This document shows positions 7,275 through 15,221 of a stretch of DNA of 32,071 nt, in pieces; the stretch's first letter is position 1; each line of letters opens with the position of its first letter. Below the pieces are notes generated by a model. That model was not told the origin of the DNA and made no database searches. It saw only the letters and a list, made by a program, of their open reading frames with translations. Both the position numbers and the translations under genes were made by a program. The stretch spans positions 1 to 32,071 of the forward strand of contig NZ_JABFFR010000045.1 of NCBI RefSeq assembly GCF_013423485.1, given 5' to 3'. This DNA is from Azospirillum oleiclasticum (lineage in GTDB: Bacteria; Pseudomonadota; Alphaproteobacteria; Azospirillales; Azospirillaceae).

Positions 7275-8465
7275 ATGCGCTCGAAGGTCGAAGTCCCAAT
7301 GCGTTTCGTCGAGAAATGTGTGCGGCCCGCCGTCGTCTTCCTTTGGGTTGTCCTGTGTGCATCCGTCGGATTCGCCCAACCTGTGGCCGGCAAGCGGGTG
7401 GCGCTGGTAATCGGCAACGGCGGGTATGAGCGGGCGGCGGCTCTTGCCAACGCGCCAAAGGACGCGCGCGCCGTCGCCGCGGCGCTCCGGGAACTGGCGT
7501 TCGAGGTGGTCGAGGGTTACGACCTGCCGCTCGATCGGCTGGTCCGCAAGGTGCGGGACTTCGGAGTCGCGGCCGCGGACTCCGACCTCGCGCTGGTTTT
7601 CTACGCCGGCCACGGCGTGCAGGTGAACGGCGTCAACTTCCTTCTGCCTGTCGACGTCCGGCTGCAGGACGAGCGCGACCTGACGCGTGAAGCGGTGCCG
7701 GTCGAGGAGATCATGCGCGAGTTGCGCACCACCCGTGGCACCCGCGTGGTGATCCTGGACGCCTGCCGCGACAACCCCTTCGTCGCCCGCATGGCGCGCT
7801 CCGGCGCCACCCGCTCGGCCGCGGTCACCCGCGGCATGGCGCGCATGCCGACCGAAGGCGGCAGCGTCGTCGCCTACGCCACCCGGGAGGACGCGGTGGC
7901 CGAGGACGGCACGGGGGAGCACAGCCCCTACACCCACGCTCTCCTGAAGCACATGGCCACACCGGGGCTCGAGCTGCGCCTGATGTTTGGGCGGGTGGCG
8001 ACGACTGTGAAGGAGGCGACCGGCAACCGGCAGGAACCCTTCATCTACGACGGTCTCGGCGGCACCGAGATCTACCTCAAGGCGGCGCCGCCTCCGCCGC
8101 CCGCCCCAGGCGGCGCCGACGCCTACGAGCTGGCCTTCTGGAACTCCATCAAGGACAGCACCAACCCGGCCGATTACAAGGCCTATCTGGAAACCTACCC
8201 CGGTGGGCGCTTCGCGGCGCTGGCGCGGGTGCGGGCGGTTCCGCCGCCGCCGACAACGCCCCCTGCCACCGCGCAGCCGGCGACCTTGCCGGTGGCGCCG
8301 CCACGGCCGTCGGCCCCGAAGCCGGCATCCGCCGATCCGCCGACGCCCGCGCGGCCGGCTGCCACGGAGATGGTCGACTGTCTGCTGCCCGACACCTCGA
8401 CGGTCGTGTTGCAACGGTCGGCCTGCCGGGCGCGCTCGGGCCTGATCATGAACGTCCGACGCTGA
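7275..8465 (+). CDS. Secreted caspase-fold peptidase (C14 family) with proline-rich C-terminal tail
   Basis: The 396-residue protein has a signal peptide whose hydrophobic core is AVVFLWVVLCASVGFA, ending near AQPVAG, so it acts outside the cytoplasm. A caspase p20-like domain (about 38-260) begins with KRVALVIGNGGYE and keeps the catalytic dyad: His113 in FYAGHG and Cys164 in ILDACRDNPF. The block WNSIKDSTNPADYKAYLETYPGGRFAALARVR (about 297-328) is a short repeat-type motif commonly attached to bacterial caspase proteins. A Pro/Ala-rich linker follows, then a Cys-containing end (MVDCLLPDTSTVVLQRSAC). The ATG at 7275 has GGAGG 4 nt upstream; ATG 7299 (the start of the signal peptide proper) is possible, and ATG 7224 lies within the promoter region. 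The next gene, 47 bp on, encodes a lipoprotein. Substrates and role are unknown. Confidence 0.88.
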   Translation: MRSKVEVPMRFVEKCVRPAVVFLWVVLCASVGFAQPVAGKRVALVIGNGGYERAAALANAPKDARAVAAALRELAFEVVEGYDLPLDRLVRKVRDFGVAAADSDLALVFYAGHGVQVNGVNFLLPVDVRLQDERDLTREAVPVEEIMRELRTTRGTRVVILDACRDNPFVARMARSGATRSAAVTRGMARMPTEGGSVVAYATREDAVAEDGTGEHSPYTHALLKHMATPGLELRLMFGRVATTVKEATGNRQEPFIYDGLGGTEIYLKAAPPPPPAPGGADAYELAFWNSIKDSTNPADYKAYLETYPGGRFAALARVRAVPPPPTTPPATAQPATLPVAPPRPSAPKPASADPPTPARPAATEMVDCLLPDTSTVVLQRSACRARSGLIMNVRR

Positions 8466-8512
8466 AGACCCGCCCTTCCCCCGCAGCCGCTCCCGCACCA
8501 AAGGTTCCGCAC

Positions 8513-9196
8513 ATGTCGGTTCGAGCCAGCGCTTTCCTGTTCGTCCTCATCGCCGCGGCGCTTGGCGGATGCCAGACGCGCGGTTCCGCCCAGCCCGTCG
8601 TGGGAGGCTCGTCGGAGGTCTCGACCCGGAACGTCCTCGATGGCGTGCGGCCGAACAACAAACGGACGACCTACACCTATCGTCCCTTCGCGGACCAGAC
8701 CTATCGCCTGACCACGGTCAACGACCGCAAGGTGACCGATCTCGTCCTCACGATCAATGCGACGGCCGCCGCCGGTCGCATCGTGATCACCGTCATCGAG
8801 CCCAAGGACAAGCTGCGCGTGCTGATGGAGCCGAATGGCCAGATCATCGATTTCGTCTCCGCCGGCTCCTCGCGCGACAGCAAAGGACGGGACAGCGAGG
8901 ATGCGCTGCGCATGCTGATTCCCGAGTTCGTGGCCGGCGGCGTGGCAAGCGGTGATCCGATCACCCGCGCGGAACTCCGTTCGTCCACGGCTGCCTATCC
9001 CGTTCTCGGCATCCTGCGCGGCGACAAGGAGATCAACGGGACAGTCTACGGTCTTGTCACCTTCCACGTCGTCAACCCGAAGACGAACGAGCTCGCCGTG
9101 GATCTCGGCTATTCGCTGATCGATGCCGACACCCATTTCCCGGCTTACACGGAATACAAGTTCGACAAGGTTTTGATCGTCTTCACACGGAATTGA
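8513..9196 (+). CDS. Putative lipoprotein of unknown function
   Basis: This 227-residue protein begins with a lipoprotein signal peptide: MSVR, a hydrophobic stretch, then the lipobox LGGC with Cys20 as the lipidation site. The mature part is beta-strand-like (RTTYTYRPFADQTYRLTTVNDRKVTDLVLTIN and later strands) with few recognisable motifs; I do not recognise the family. Its base composition is slightly less GC-rich than the flanking genes. It follows the caspase-like gene by 47 bp on the same strand, so the two may be one transcript and both products would be exported. The ribosome site is weak (AAAGG, about 9 nt upstream). Its last 14 bp overlap the end of the convergent ClC gene. Confidence 0.75.
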   Translation: MSVRASAFLFVLIAAALGGCQTRGSAQPVVGGSSEVSTRNVLDGVRPNNKRTTYTYRPFADQTYRLTTVNDRKVTDLVLTINATAAAGRIVITVIEPKDKLRVLMEPNGQIIDFVSAGSSRDSKGRDSEDALRMLIPEFVAGGVASGDPITRAELRSSTAAYPVLGILRGDKEINGTVYGLVTFHVVNPKTNELAVDLGYSLIDADTHFPAYTEYKFDKVLIVFTRN

Positions 9197-10568
9197 CCGA
9201 CCCCGCCCGCGCCGCCGCGCGCGCCATCTGGGCGGTGAACATGGATTGGCCGTAGAGCCAGCGCACGACGCCGGCAGACACCGCGACCCCGGTCATCACC
9301 CCCGGCACCATGCCGCCGTCGCCGGTCAGCTCGAACGCCATCAGGATGGTGGAGATCGGCGCCCCCAGCACGGGGGCCGCCACCGCCGCCATGCCGACCA
9401 GCGCGTAGATCCCGGCGGTGGACGCCAGCGGCCCCACCAGCGGACCGGCCACCGCGGCGAAGGCGCCGCCCGCGGTGGCGCCGAGGACCAGCGACGGGCT
9501 GAACACCCCACCGCCGAAGCCGGCACCGAAGCTGACCGCGACAGCCGCCAGCTTCGCCGCCACCAGCAGCAGCAGCACGGCCGCGGGGGTGGCGCCCAGG
9601 AGCGCGTCGTGGGTGGCCTCGTACCCCACGCCCAGCACCTGCGGCACGGCCAGCGCCAGCGCGCCGATCGCCAAGCCGCCCGGCACCGGGTTCAGCCATT
9701 GCGGCCAGCCCCAGCGCCGCGCCGCCGCGGCGAAGCCGTCCTCGCACAGGAAGGCGCCGCGCATGAAGGCCAGGGCCACCAGCGCCGCCACCACGCCCAG
9801 CGCCGCGAAGGCCGGCAGCTCCGCCATCGGCCCGACCGCGTGCACCGGCACCGGAAAGACCGGATCGCCCCCGAAGCTCAGCCGCGCCACCGCCGTGCCG
9901 GTCAGCGCCGCCATCAGAACGGGGGCCAGCGCGGAGAAGCGCAGGCTGCCGACCACCACCTCCAGCGCGAAGACGGTGCCCGCCATCGGCGCGTTGAAGG
10001 AGGCGGCGACCGCCGAGGCGACGCCGCAGGCCAGCAGCATCCGCGCCATCGGCGGCGGCAGCCGCAGCCGGCGCGCCGTCCAGCCCGACAGCGTCGCCCC
10101 CAGATGCACCACCGGCCCCTCCCGCCCCAGCGAGGCGCCGGCCCCCAGCGACAGCGCCGCCGCCAGAGCCGTGGCACAGCCGGGCAGCAGCCGCAGCCGG
10201 CCGCCGCCGTACAGTGTGGCCTCCAGCACCTGCGGCACGCCGGGCGGGCGGTGCCCGCCGATGACGAAGCGCACGAGCAGCGCCACCAGCAGCCCGCCCA
10301 GCGCCGGCGTCAGCACCACCTGCCAGGGCGGCATGGCCGCCACCACGGCGGCGAACCGGTCCTCCCCGCTGCCCCAGGCCAGTCTCTGCACCGCGGCGAT
10401 CAGCATGCGGAAGCCGATGGCCGCCAGCCCGGTCAGCGCGCCGACTCCGACACCCAGCAGCGCCACCAGCAGGTCGTCGCTGCGCAGCCAGCGGCGCAGC
10501 CGCGGCAACAGGCGGCGGGCACGGCGGTCGAGGGACTGGAGCGGCACGAGGAGGAAAGCGGCGGGCAT
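9183..10568 (-). CDS. ClC-family chloride channel/transporter
   Basis: The 461-residue integral membrane protein has about ten or more helices and the ClC selectivity motifs: GHRPPGVPQ (105-113, the GxGxP region), LGREGPVVHLGA (148-159, with the gating glutamate Glu150) and GGGVFSPSLVLGA in the C-terminal half. No CBS domains follow. At the position of the internal proton glutamate of the E. coli antiporter (second Glu of its FIIEEM segment) this protein reads FALEVV, with Val, as in ClC channels. Transport may therefore be channel-like rather than tightly proton-coupled. Start choice is uncertain: ATG 10568 gives a clean basic N-terminus; a GTG at 10592 would add eight residues. It overlaps the lipoprotein gene tail to tail by 14 bp. 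Confidence 0.93.
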   Translation of the reverse strand: MPAAFLLVPLQSLDRRARRLLPRLRRWLRSDDLLVALLGVGVGALTGLAAIGFRMLIAAVQRLAWGSGEDRFAAVVAAMPPWQVVLTPALGGLLVALLVRFVIGGHRPPGVPQVLEATLYGGGRLRLLPGCATALAAALSLGAGASLGREGPVVHLGATLSGWTARRLRLPPPMARMLLACGVASAVAASFNAPMAGTVFALEVVVGSLRFSALAPVLMAALTGTAVARLSFGGDPVFPVPVHAVGPMAELPAFAALGVVAALVALAFMRGAFLCEDGFAAAARRWGWPQWLNPVPGGLAIGALALAVPQVLGVGYEATHDALLGATPAAVLLLLVAAKLAAVAVSFGAGFGGGVFSPSLVLGATAGGAFAAVAGPLVGPLASTAGIYALVGMAAVAAPVLGAPISTILMAFELTGDGGMVPGVMTGVAVSAGVVRWLYGQSMFTAQMARAAARAGSVNSV

Positions 10569-10614
10569 GGCGGAACTGTGGCACAGCCGCACCCGCCCGG
10601 TCCAACCGGAACCC

Positions 10615-11361
10615 TCAGCCGCCCAGCCGCGACAGGGCGAAGGCCGCCAGGAAGCCGGCGACGGTGAGCAGGCCGGCGTATTCGTGCGCGGTTTCGAAGG
10701 CCTCCGGGATCATGGTGTCGGCGATCATGGCGAGGATGGCGCCGGCCGCCACCGCCTGGGTCGCCGCGATCACCGGGTCGGACAAGCCGCTGAACAGCGT
10801 GTAGCCGGCCAACGAGGCAAGCCCCGACACCGCCGCGATGGCGCCCCACACGCCGAACACGTAACCCGCCGAACGCCCGGCGTTGCGCATGCCGGACGCG
10901 CTCGACAGCCCCTCCGGCACGTTGGACAGGAAGACCGCGACCACGGCCACCGTGCTGACCGCCCCGCCGCCGATCAGGCTGACGCCGATGACGATCGATT
11001 CCGGGATGCCGTCGAGCAGCGCCCCCACCGCGATGGCCAGCCCGCCGCCGCCCTCCTCCGACTGCTGACCGCCCGACCGCTTGCGGTGCCTGGCACCGCG
11101 CCGGGAGATGGCGATGTTGGCGGCGGTGTAGACGGCGGCGCCACCCAGGAAGCCGGCGGCGGTGGGTGCGAAGCCGCCGCGTCCGGCCGCCTCCTCCATC
11201 AGCCCGAAGGACAGGGCGGAGATCAGCACGCCGCTGCCGAAGGCCATGACGGCGGCGATGGCGCGCGGCGGGATGCGCGTGAACCACGCGACCGCGGCGC
11301 CGACCAGCAGGGCCGAGCCGCTGAGCAGGCCCCACAGGCCGGCCTGGATGGTCAGGGACAT
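10615..11361 (-). CDS. ZIP-family divalent metal transporter
   Basis: The 248-residue inner-membrane protein has about eight helices. The two metal-binding helices carry the ZIP signatures DGIPESIVIG (TM4) and SNVPEGLSSASG (TM5); the histidines often found in these motifs are replaced by Asp and Ser. A polar loop with basic and Glu residues (RRGARHRKRSGGQQSEEGGGG) separates helices three and four. Family members import zinc, iron or other divalent cations down their gradient. The ATG at 11361 follows a GGAGGAGG-type site. It lies 46 bp upstream of the ClC gene on the same strand and diverges from a Na+/H+ antiporter gene. The exact metal cannot be predicted. Confidence 0.9.
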   Translation of the reverse strand: MSLTIQAGLWGLLSGSALLVGAAVAWFTRIPPRAIAAVMAFGSGVLISALSFGLMEEAAGRGGFAPTAAGFLGGAAVYTAANIAISRRGARHRKRSGGQQSEEGGGGLAIAVGALLDGIPESIVIGVSLIGGGAVSTVAVVAVFLSNVPEGLSSASGMRNAGRSAGYVFGVWGAIAAVSGLASLAGYTLFSGLSDPVIAATQAVAAGAILAMIADTMIPEAFETAHEYAGLLTVAGFLAAFALSRLGG

Positions 11362-11410
11362 GGGGCAGCCTCCTCCCGTCTTTCCCGCGTGGCAACCCGC
11401 CGGCGGCCGG

Positions 11411-11430
11411 GGTGTTCCCGCAGGAACACC
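11411..11430. promoter_or_regulatory. Inverted repeat in the ZIP/antiporter divergent promoter
   Basis: GGTGTTCC (11411-11418) and GGAACACC (11423-11430) are perfect 8-bp arms around CGCA. The element lies 50 bp from the ZIP start and 48 bp from the antiporter start, a suitable place for an operator controlling both genes. It could instead act as an RNA hairpin. Confidence 0.45.
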
Positions 11431-11477
11431 GCCCGATGCCCCACCGTTGGCAGGGCACCGCCACCGGGAGACCGCGC

Positions 11478-12710
11478 GTGACCGCCATCCACATCGCCTC
11501 CCTGCTGTTCGTGATCATCTCCCTGCTCGGCGTCATCAACGAACGCTGGTTCCGCCTGCCGCATTCGGTGGGGCTGGCGGCGATGGCGCTGGTGCTGTCG
11601 CTGGGCATCCTCGGCTTCGACGCGCTGTTTCCGGAATCGCACGCGGCGGGCGGGCTGCGGGCGCTGGTGCGCAGCGTGGATTTCGAGAAGACGCTGCTCG
11701 ACGGGATGCTGTGCTTCCTGCTCTTCGCCGGGGCGCTCCAGGTCGACATCGCCGACCTGCGGGAGGAGCGCGGGCCGGTGCTGGTGCTGGCCTCGGTGGG
11801 GGTGGTGCTGTCCACCCTGCTGATCGGCACCGCCTTCCACCTGCTGACCGGCCTGCCGCTGGCCTACGCGATGGTGTTCGGCGCGCTGATCAGCCCGACC
11901 GACCCGGTGGCGGTGGTCAGCATCCTGCGCTCGGCCGGGGCACCGAAGCCGCTGGAGACCCGCATCGTCGGGGAAAGCCTGCTCAACGACGGCGTCGGCA
12001 TCGCCGCCTTCCTCACCGCCAGCGCCTTCGCCGGTGCCGGCGGCGACCCCGGTGCCGCCGACATCGCGCTGCTCTTCCTGCGCGAGGTGGCGGGCGGCGT
12101 GGCGCTCGGTCTGGCGGCGGGCTGGGTCACCTACCGGCTGCTGGCCCGTGTGGACGAGCCGGCGCTGGAGATCATGATGACGCTGGCGCTGGTCACCGGC
12201 ACCTACACCGCGGCCGACCTGCTGCACGTCAGCGGGCCGCTGGCGGTGGTGTCGGCCGGGCTGCTGATCGGCAACCGCGGCATGCGCTTCGCCATGAGCG
12301 CGCGCACGCGCCGCGACGCCACCACCTTCTGGAACCTGCTGGACGAGATGCTGAATGCCGTGCTGTTCCTGCTGATCGGGTTCGAGGTGCTGGTGCTGTC
12401 GCTCGATCCGGCCCATCGGCTGGCGCTGGCCGCCGTCCCGCTGGTGCTGGCGGCGCGCTGGGCCAGCATGGCTCTGCCGGCGGCGGTCGCCTCGCCCTGG
12501 CGCGGCTTCGACAACCGGGCGCTCGCCGTGCTGACCTGGGGCGGGCTGCGCGGCGGCATCTCTGTGGCGCTGGCGCTGTCGCTGCCGGTGGGCGAGCCGC
12601 GCACGACGATCCTCACCGCCACCTACGCGGTGGTGATCTTCTCCATCATCGTCCAGGGGCTGACCATCCGCCCGCTGCTGGGGGTGCTGGGCTACGCGGG
12701 GCGGGGTTGA
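11478..12710 (+). CDS. CPA1-family Na+(K+)/H+ antiporter (NhaP type)
   Basis: The 410-residue membrane protein has about twelve helices. The core ion-binding motifs are ISPTDPVAVVSIL (138-150) and GESLLNDGVGIAAF (165-178); the Asn170-Asp171 pair is the ND signature of electroneutral CPA1 exchangers. A third conserved segment is LTWGGLRGGISVALALSLP near the C-terminus. It exchanges cytoplasmic Na+ or K+ for protons. The GTG at 11478 is preferred because GGGAG lies 7 nt upstream and the first helix starts immediately; ATG codons at 11412 and 11436 would add a polar, unlikely extension and 11412 overlaps an inverted repeat. No C-terminal TrkA or CBS domain is present. Confidence 0.92.
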   Translation: MTAIHIASLLFVIISLLGVINERWFRLPHSVGLAAMALVLSLGILGFDALFPESHAAGGLRALVRSVDFEKTLLDGMLCFLLFAGALQVDIADLREERGPVLVLASVGVVLSTLLIGTAFHLLTGLPLAYAMVFGALISPTDPVAVVSILRSAGAPKPLETRIVGESLLNDGVGIAAFLTASAFAGAGGDPGAADIALLFLREVAGGVALGLAAGWVTYRLLARVDEPALEIMMTLALVTGTYTAADLLHVSGPLAVVSAGLLIGNRGMRFAMSARTRRDATTFWNLLDEMLNAVLFLLIGFEVLVLSLDPAHRLALAAVPLVLAARWASMALPAAVASPWRGFDNRALAVLTWGGLRGGISVALALSLPVGEPRTTILTATYAVVIFSIIVQGLTIRPLLGVLGYAGRG

Positions 12711-12806
12711 GGTGGCGGGAACGCCGGCCCCCTGTACAGCCCCCGCGGCCATCCACTAGCATGCCCGGAAACGGTCCGGCCGCCGCCGGCAGGGGAGGGA
12801 AACGGA

Positions 12807-14021
12807 GTGAGCGCAATCCTCAAGGGCCTGCGCGTGGTCGAGCTGTCGGCCTTCGTGGCGGCACCGCTGGGCGGACTGGCGCTGGCGCAGCTCGGTGCCG
12901 ACGTGGTGCAGGTCAGTCCGATCGCCGGCCGCATCGATTACGACCGCTGGCCGGTCACCGACGGGGGCACCAGCCTCTATTGGGCCGGCCTCAACAAGGG
13001 CAAGCGCTCCGTCCGGCTGGCGCTCGACCGGCCGGAGGGGCAGGAGATCGCCGCGGCGCTGGTCGCCGCGCCGGGGGAGGGCGGAGGCATCGCGCTCACC
13101 AACCTGCCCACCCGCGGCTGGATGGCGTTTGAGACGCTGCGGGCCCGCCGGGCCGACACCATCCTGTTGAAGCTGCAGGGCAATTTCGACGGCAGCACGG
13201 CGGTCGATTACACGGTTAATAGCGCCAGCGGCTTTCCCCTGGTGACCGGCGATGGCAGCCGCCCCGTCAACCATGTGCTGCCGGCCTGGGATGTCGCCGC
13301 CGGCCTCTACCTCGCCACCGGGCTGCTGGCGGCGGAGCGCCACCGCCGTCTGACCGGGGAGGGGCAGGAGGTGGCACTGGCGCTGTCCGACGTGATGCTC
13401 GCCACCGTCGGCAATCTGGGCTTCCTGGCCGAGGCGCAGCTGACCGGGCGCCAGCGCCCGGCGCTCGGCAACGACCTCTACGGCGCCTTCGGGCGCGATT
13501 TCGCCACGCGCGACGGGCGGCGGGTGATGGTCGCCGCCATCTCCGACCGCCAGTGGGCCGTGCTCTGCCGTGCCACCGGCCTTGCCGACCGCATGGTGCA
13601 TGTGGAGCGGGCGATGGGGGTGGATATCGGCGACGAGGCCGGGCGCTACCACGCCCGCGACGCCATCGCCGCCGTCTTCGCCCCGTGGTTCGCCGCCCGC
13701 TCGCTGCCCGAGGTCGCCGAGGCCTTCCAGGGCACCGGCGTGCTGTGGGGGCCGTATCAGGATTTCGCCCAGCTGGTGGCGGAGGACCCGCGCTGCTCCA
13801 CCGCCAACCCGATGTTCCGGGAGATCGACCAGCCCGGCGCCGGCCGCCATCTCGCCCCGCATTCGCCGCTCGCCTTCGGGGCATCGCCGCGCGGCGACGT
13901 GGTTCCCGCCCCGGCACTGGGCCAGCACACGGAGGAGGTGCTGGCCGATCTGCTGGGCCTGCCCTCGTCCAAGATCGGCCGCCTGTTCGACGCCGGCATC
14001 GCCGCCGGCGTGGACGCGTGA
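12807..14021 (+). CDS. Class III (CaiB/BaiF) CoA-transferase, resembling 2-methylfumaryl-CoA isomerase (Mct)
   Basis: This 404-residue class III CoA-transferase starts with LKGLRVVELSAFVAAPLGG (5-23). The expected catalytic aspartate is Asp162 in LPAWDVAAGLY. From memory, the segments DYDRWPVTDGG, YWAGLNKGKRS and LLAAERHRRLTGEGQ resemble Mct of the 3-hydroxypropionate bicycle, which moves CoA within mesaconyl-CoA (C1 to C4), more than they resemble formyl-CoA or carnitine CoA-transferases. The third gene in this operon encodes a Meh-like hydratase, which independently supports the assignment. The GTG at 12807 follows GGGGAGGGAAACGGA. It is 25 bp upstream of the dehydrogenase gene. An intermolecular CoA transfer onto a C5 dicarboxylate such as itaconate or mesaconate is the main alternative. 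Confidence 0.85.
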   Translation: MSAILKGLRVVELSAFVAAPLGGLALAQLGADVVQVSPIAGRIDYDRWPVTDGGTSLYWAGLNKGKRSVRLALDRPEGQEIAAALVAAPGEGGGIALTNLPTRGWMAFETLRARRADTILLKLQGNFDGSTAVDYTVNSASGFPLVTGDGSRPVNHVLPAWDVAAGLYLATGLLAAERHRRLTGEGQEVALALSDVMLATVGNLGFLAEAQLTGRQRPALGNDLYGAFGRDFATRDGRRVMVAAISDRQWAVLCRATGLADRMVHVERAMGVDIGDEAGRYHARDAIAAVFAPWFAARSLPEVAEAFQGTGVLWGPYQDFAQLVAEDPRCSTANPMFREIDQPGAGRHLAPHSPLAFGASPRGDVVPAPALGQHTEEVLADLLGLPSSKIGRLFDAGIAAGVDA

Positions 14022-14046
14022 CCGCGACACCCGTGGAGGACCTTCC

Positions 14047-15207
14047 ATGACCACCGACGCCGACGAGTTTCCGGAGATCCGCGAGTCCGTGCGGCGGCTC
14101 TGCGCGCGCTTTCCCGGCGAGTACTGGCGGGCGCTCGACCGCGACCGCGCCTACCCGACGGAATTCGTGGCCGCCCTGACCGAAAGCGGCTTCCTCTCCG
14201 TCCTGATCCCGGAGGAATACGGCGGCTCCGGCCTGGGGCTGGGGGCGGCCACCGCGATCCTGGAGGAGATCCACCGTTCCGGCTGCAACGGCGGCGCCTG
14301 CCACGCCCAGATGTACACCATGGGCACCATCCTGCGGCACGGCAGCCCGGCGCAGAAGCAGGCCTGTCTGCCCGGCATCGCCGAGGGCACGCTGCGGCTC
14401 CAGGCCTTCGGGGTGACCGAGCCCACCAGCGGCACCGACACCACCCGCATCCGCACCTTCGCACGGCGCGAGGGGGACCGCTACGTCGTCAACGGCCAGA
14501 AGGTGTGGATCAGCCGGGCCGAGCATTCCGACCTGATGCTGCTGCTCTGCCGCACCACGGCGCGGGAGGACGCGGCGCGGCCCACCGACGGGATGAGCGT
14601 GCTGCTGGTCGATATGCGCCGAGCGGTCGGCAACGGGCTCACCATCCGGCCGATCCGCACCATGATCAACCACGCCACCACCGAGCTGTTCTTCGACAAT
14701 CTGGAGGTCCCGGCGGAGAATCTGGTCGGGGAGGAGGGCAAGGGCTTCCGCTACATCCTCGACGGCATGAACGCCGAGCGCATCCTGATCGCGTCGGAAT
14801 GCATCGGCGACGCCCGCTTCTTCATCGACCGCGCCTCGGCCTACGCCAAGGAGCGCGAGGTGTTCGGCCGCCCCATCGGCGCCAACCAGGGCATCCAGTT
14901 CCCCATCGCCCGGAACCACGTGGAAACGGAAGCGGCGAACCTGATGGTGCGCAAGGCGGCGGCGCTGTTCGACAGCGGCCAGCCCTGCGGCACCGAGGCG
15001 AACATGGCGAAGCTGCTGGCGTCGGAGGCGTCCTGGCACGCCGCCGACACCTGCCTGCAGACCCATGGCGGCTTCGGCTTCGCCGAGGAGTACGACATCG
15101 AGCGCAAGTTCCGCGAGACCCGCCTCTATCAGGTCGCCCCGATCTCCACCAACCTCATCCTCTCCCACGTCGGCACCCACGTGCTGGGCCTGCCGAAATC
15201 CTTCTGA
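14047..15207 (+). CDS. Acyl-CoA dehydrogenase
   Basis: The 386-residue flavoprotein has the three-domain ACAD layout: an N-terminal helical domain (1-120), a beta domain with the FAD/substrate motif LQAFGVTEPTSGTDTTRIRT (118-137), and a C-terminal helical domain with THGGFGFAEEYDIERKFRETRLYQ (339-362). The usual catalytic base of medium/short-chain enzymes (Glu of the YEGT motif) is absent: the equivalent segment reads YQVAPIST (361-368). Glu244 in MNAERILIA sits where isovaleryl-CoA dehydrogenase carries its base, so it probably serves that role and a branched or C5 substrate is likely. Electrons would go to electron-transfer flavoprotein. The ATG at 14047 follows GTGGAGGA. It is the middle gene of a three-gene operon. 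Confidence 0.93.
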   Translation: MTTDADEFPEIRESVRRLCARFPGEYWRALDRDRAYPTEFVAALTESGFLSVLIPEEYGGSGLGLGAATAILEEIHRSGCNGGACHAQMYTMGTILRHGSPAQKQACLPGIAEGTLRLQAFGVTEPTSGTDTTRIRTFARREGDRYVVNGQKVWISRAEHSDLMLLLCRTTAREDAARPTDGMSVLLVDMRRAVGNGLTIRPIRTMINHATTELFFDNLEVPAENLVGEEGKGFRYILDGMNAERILIASECIGDARFFIDRASAYAKEREVFGRPIGANQGIQFPIARNHVETEAANLMVRKAAALFDSGQPCGTEANMAKLLASEASWHAADTCLQTHGGFGFAEEYDIERKFRETRLYQVAPISTNLILSHVGTHVLGLPKSF

Positions 15208-15221
15208 GCCGGAGTCCCGCC

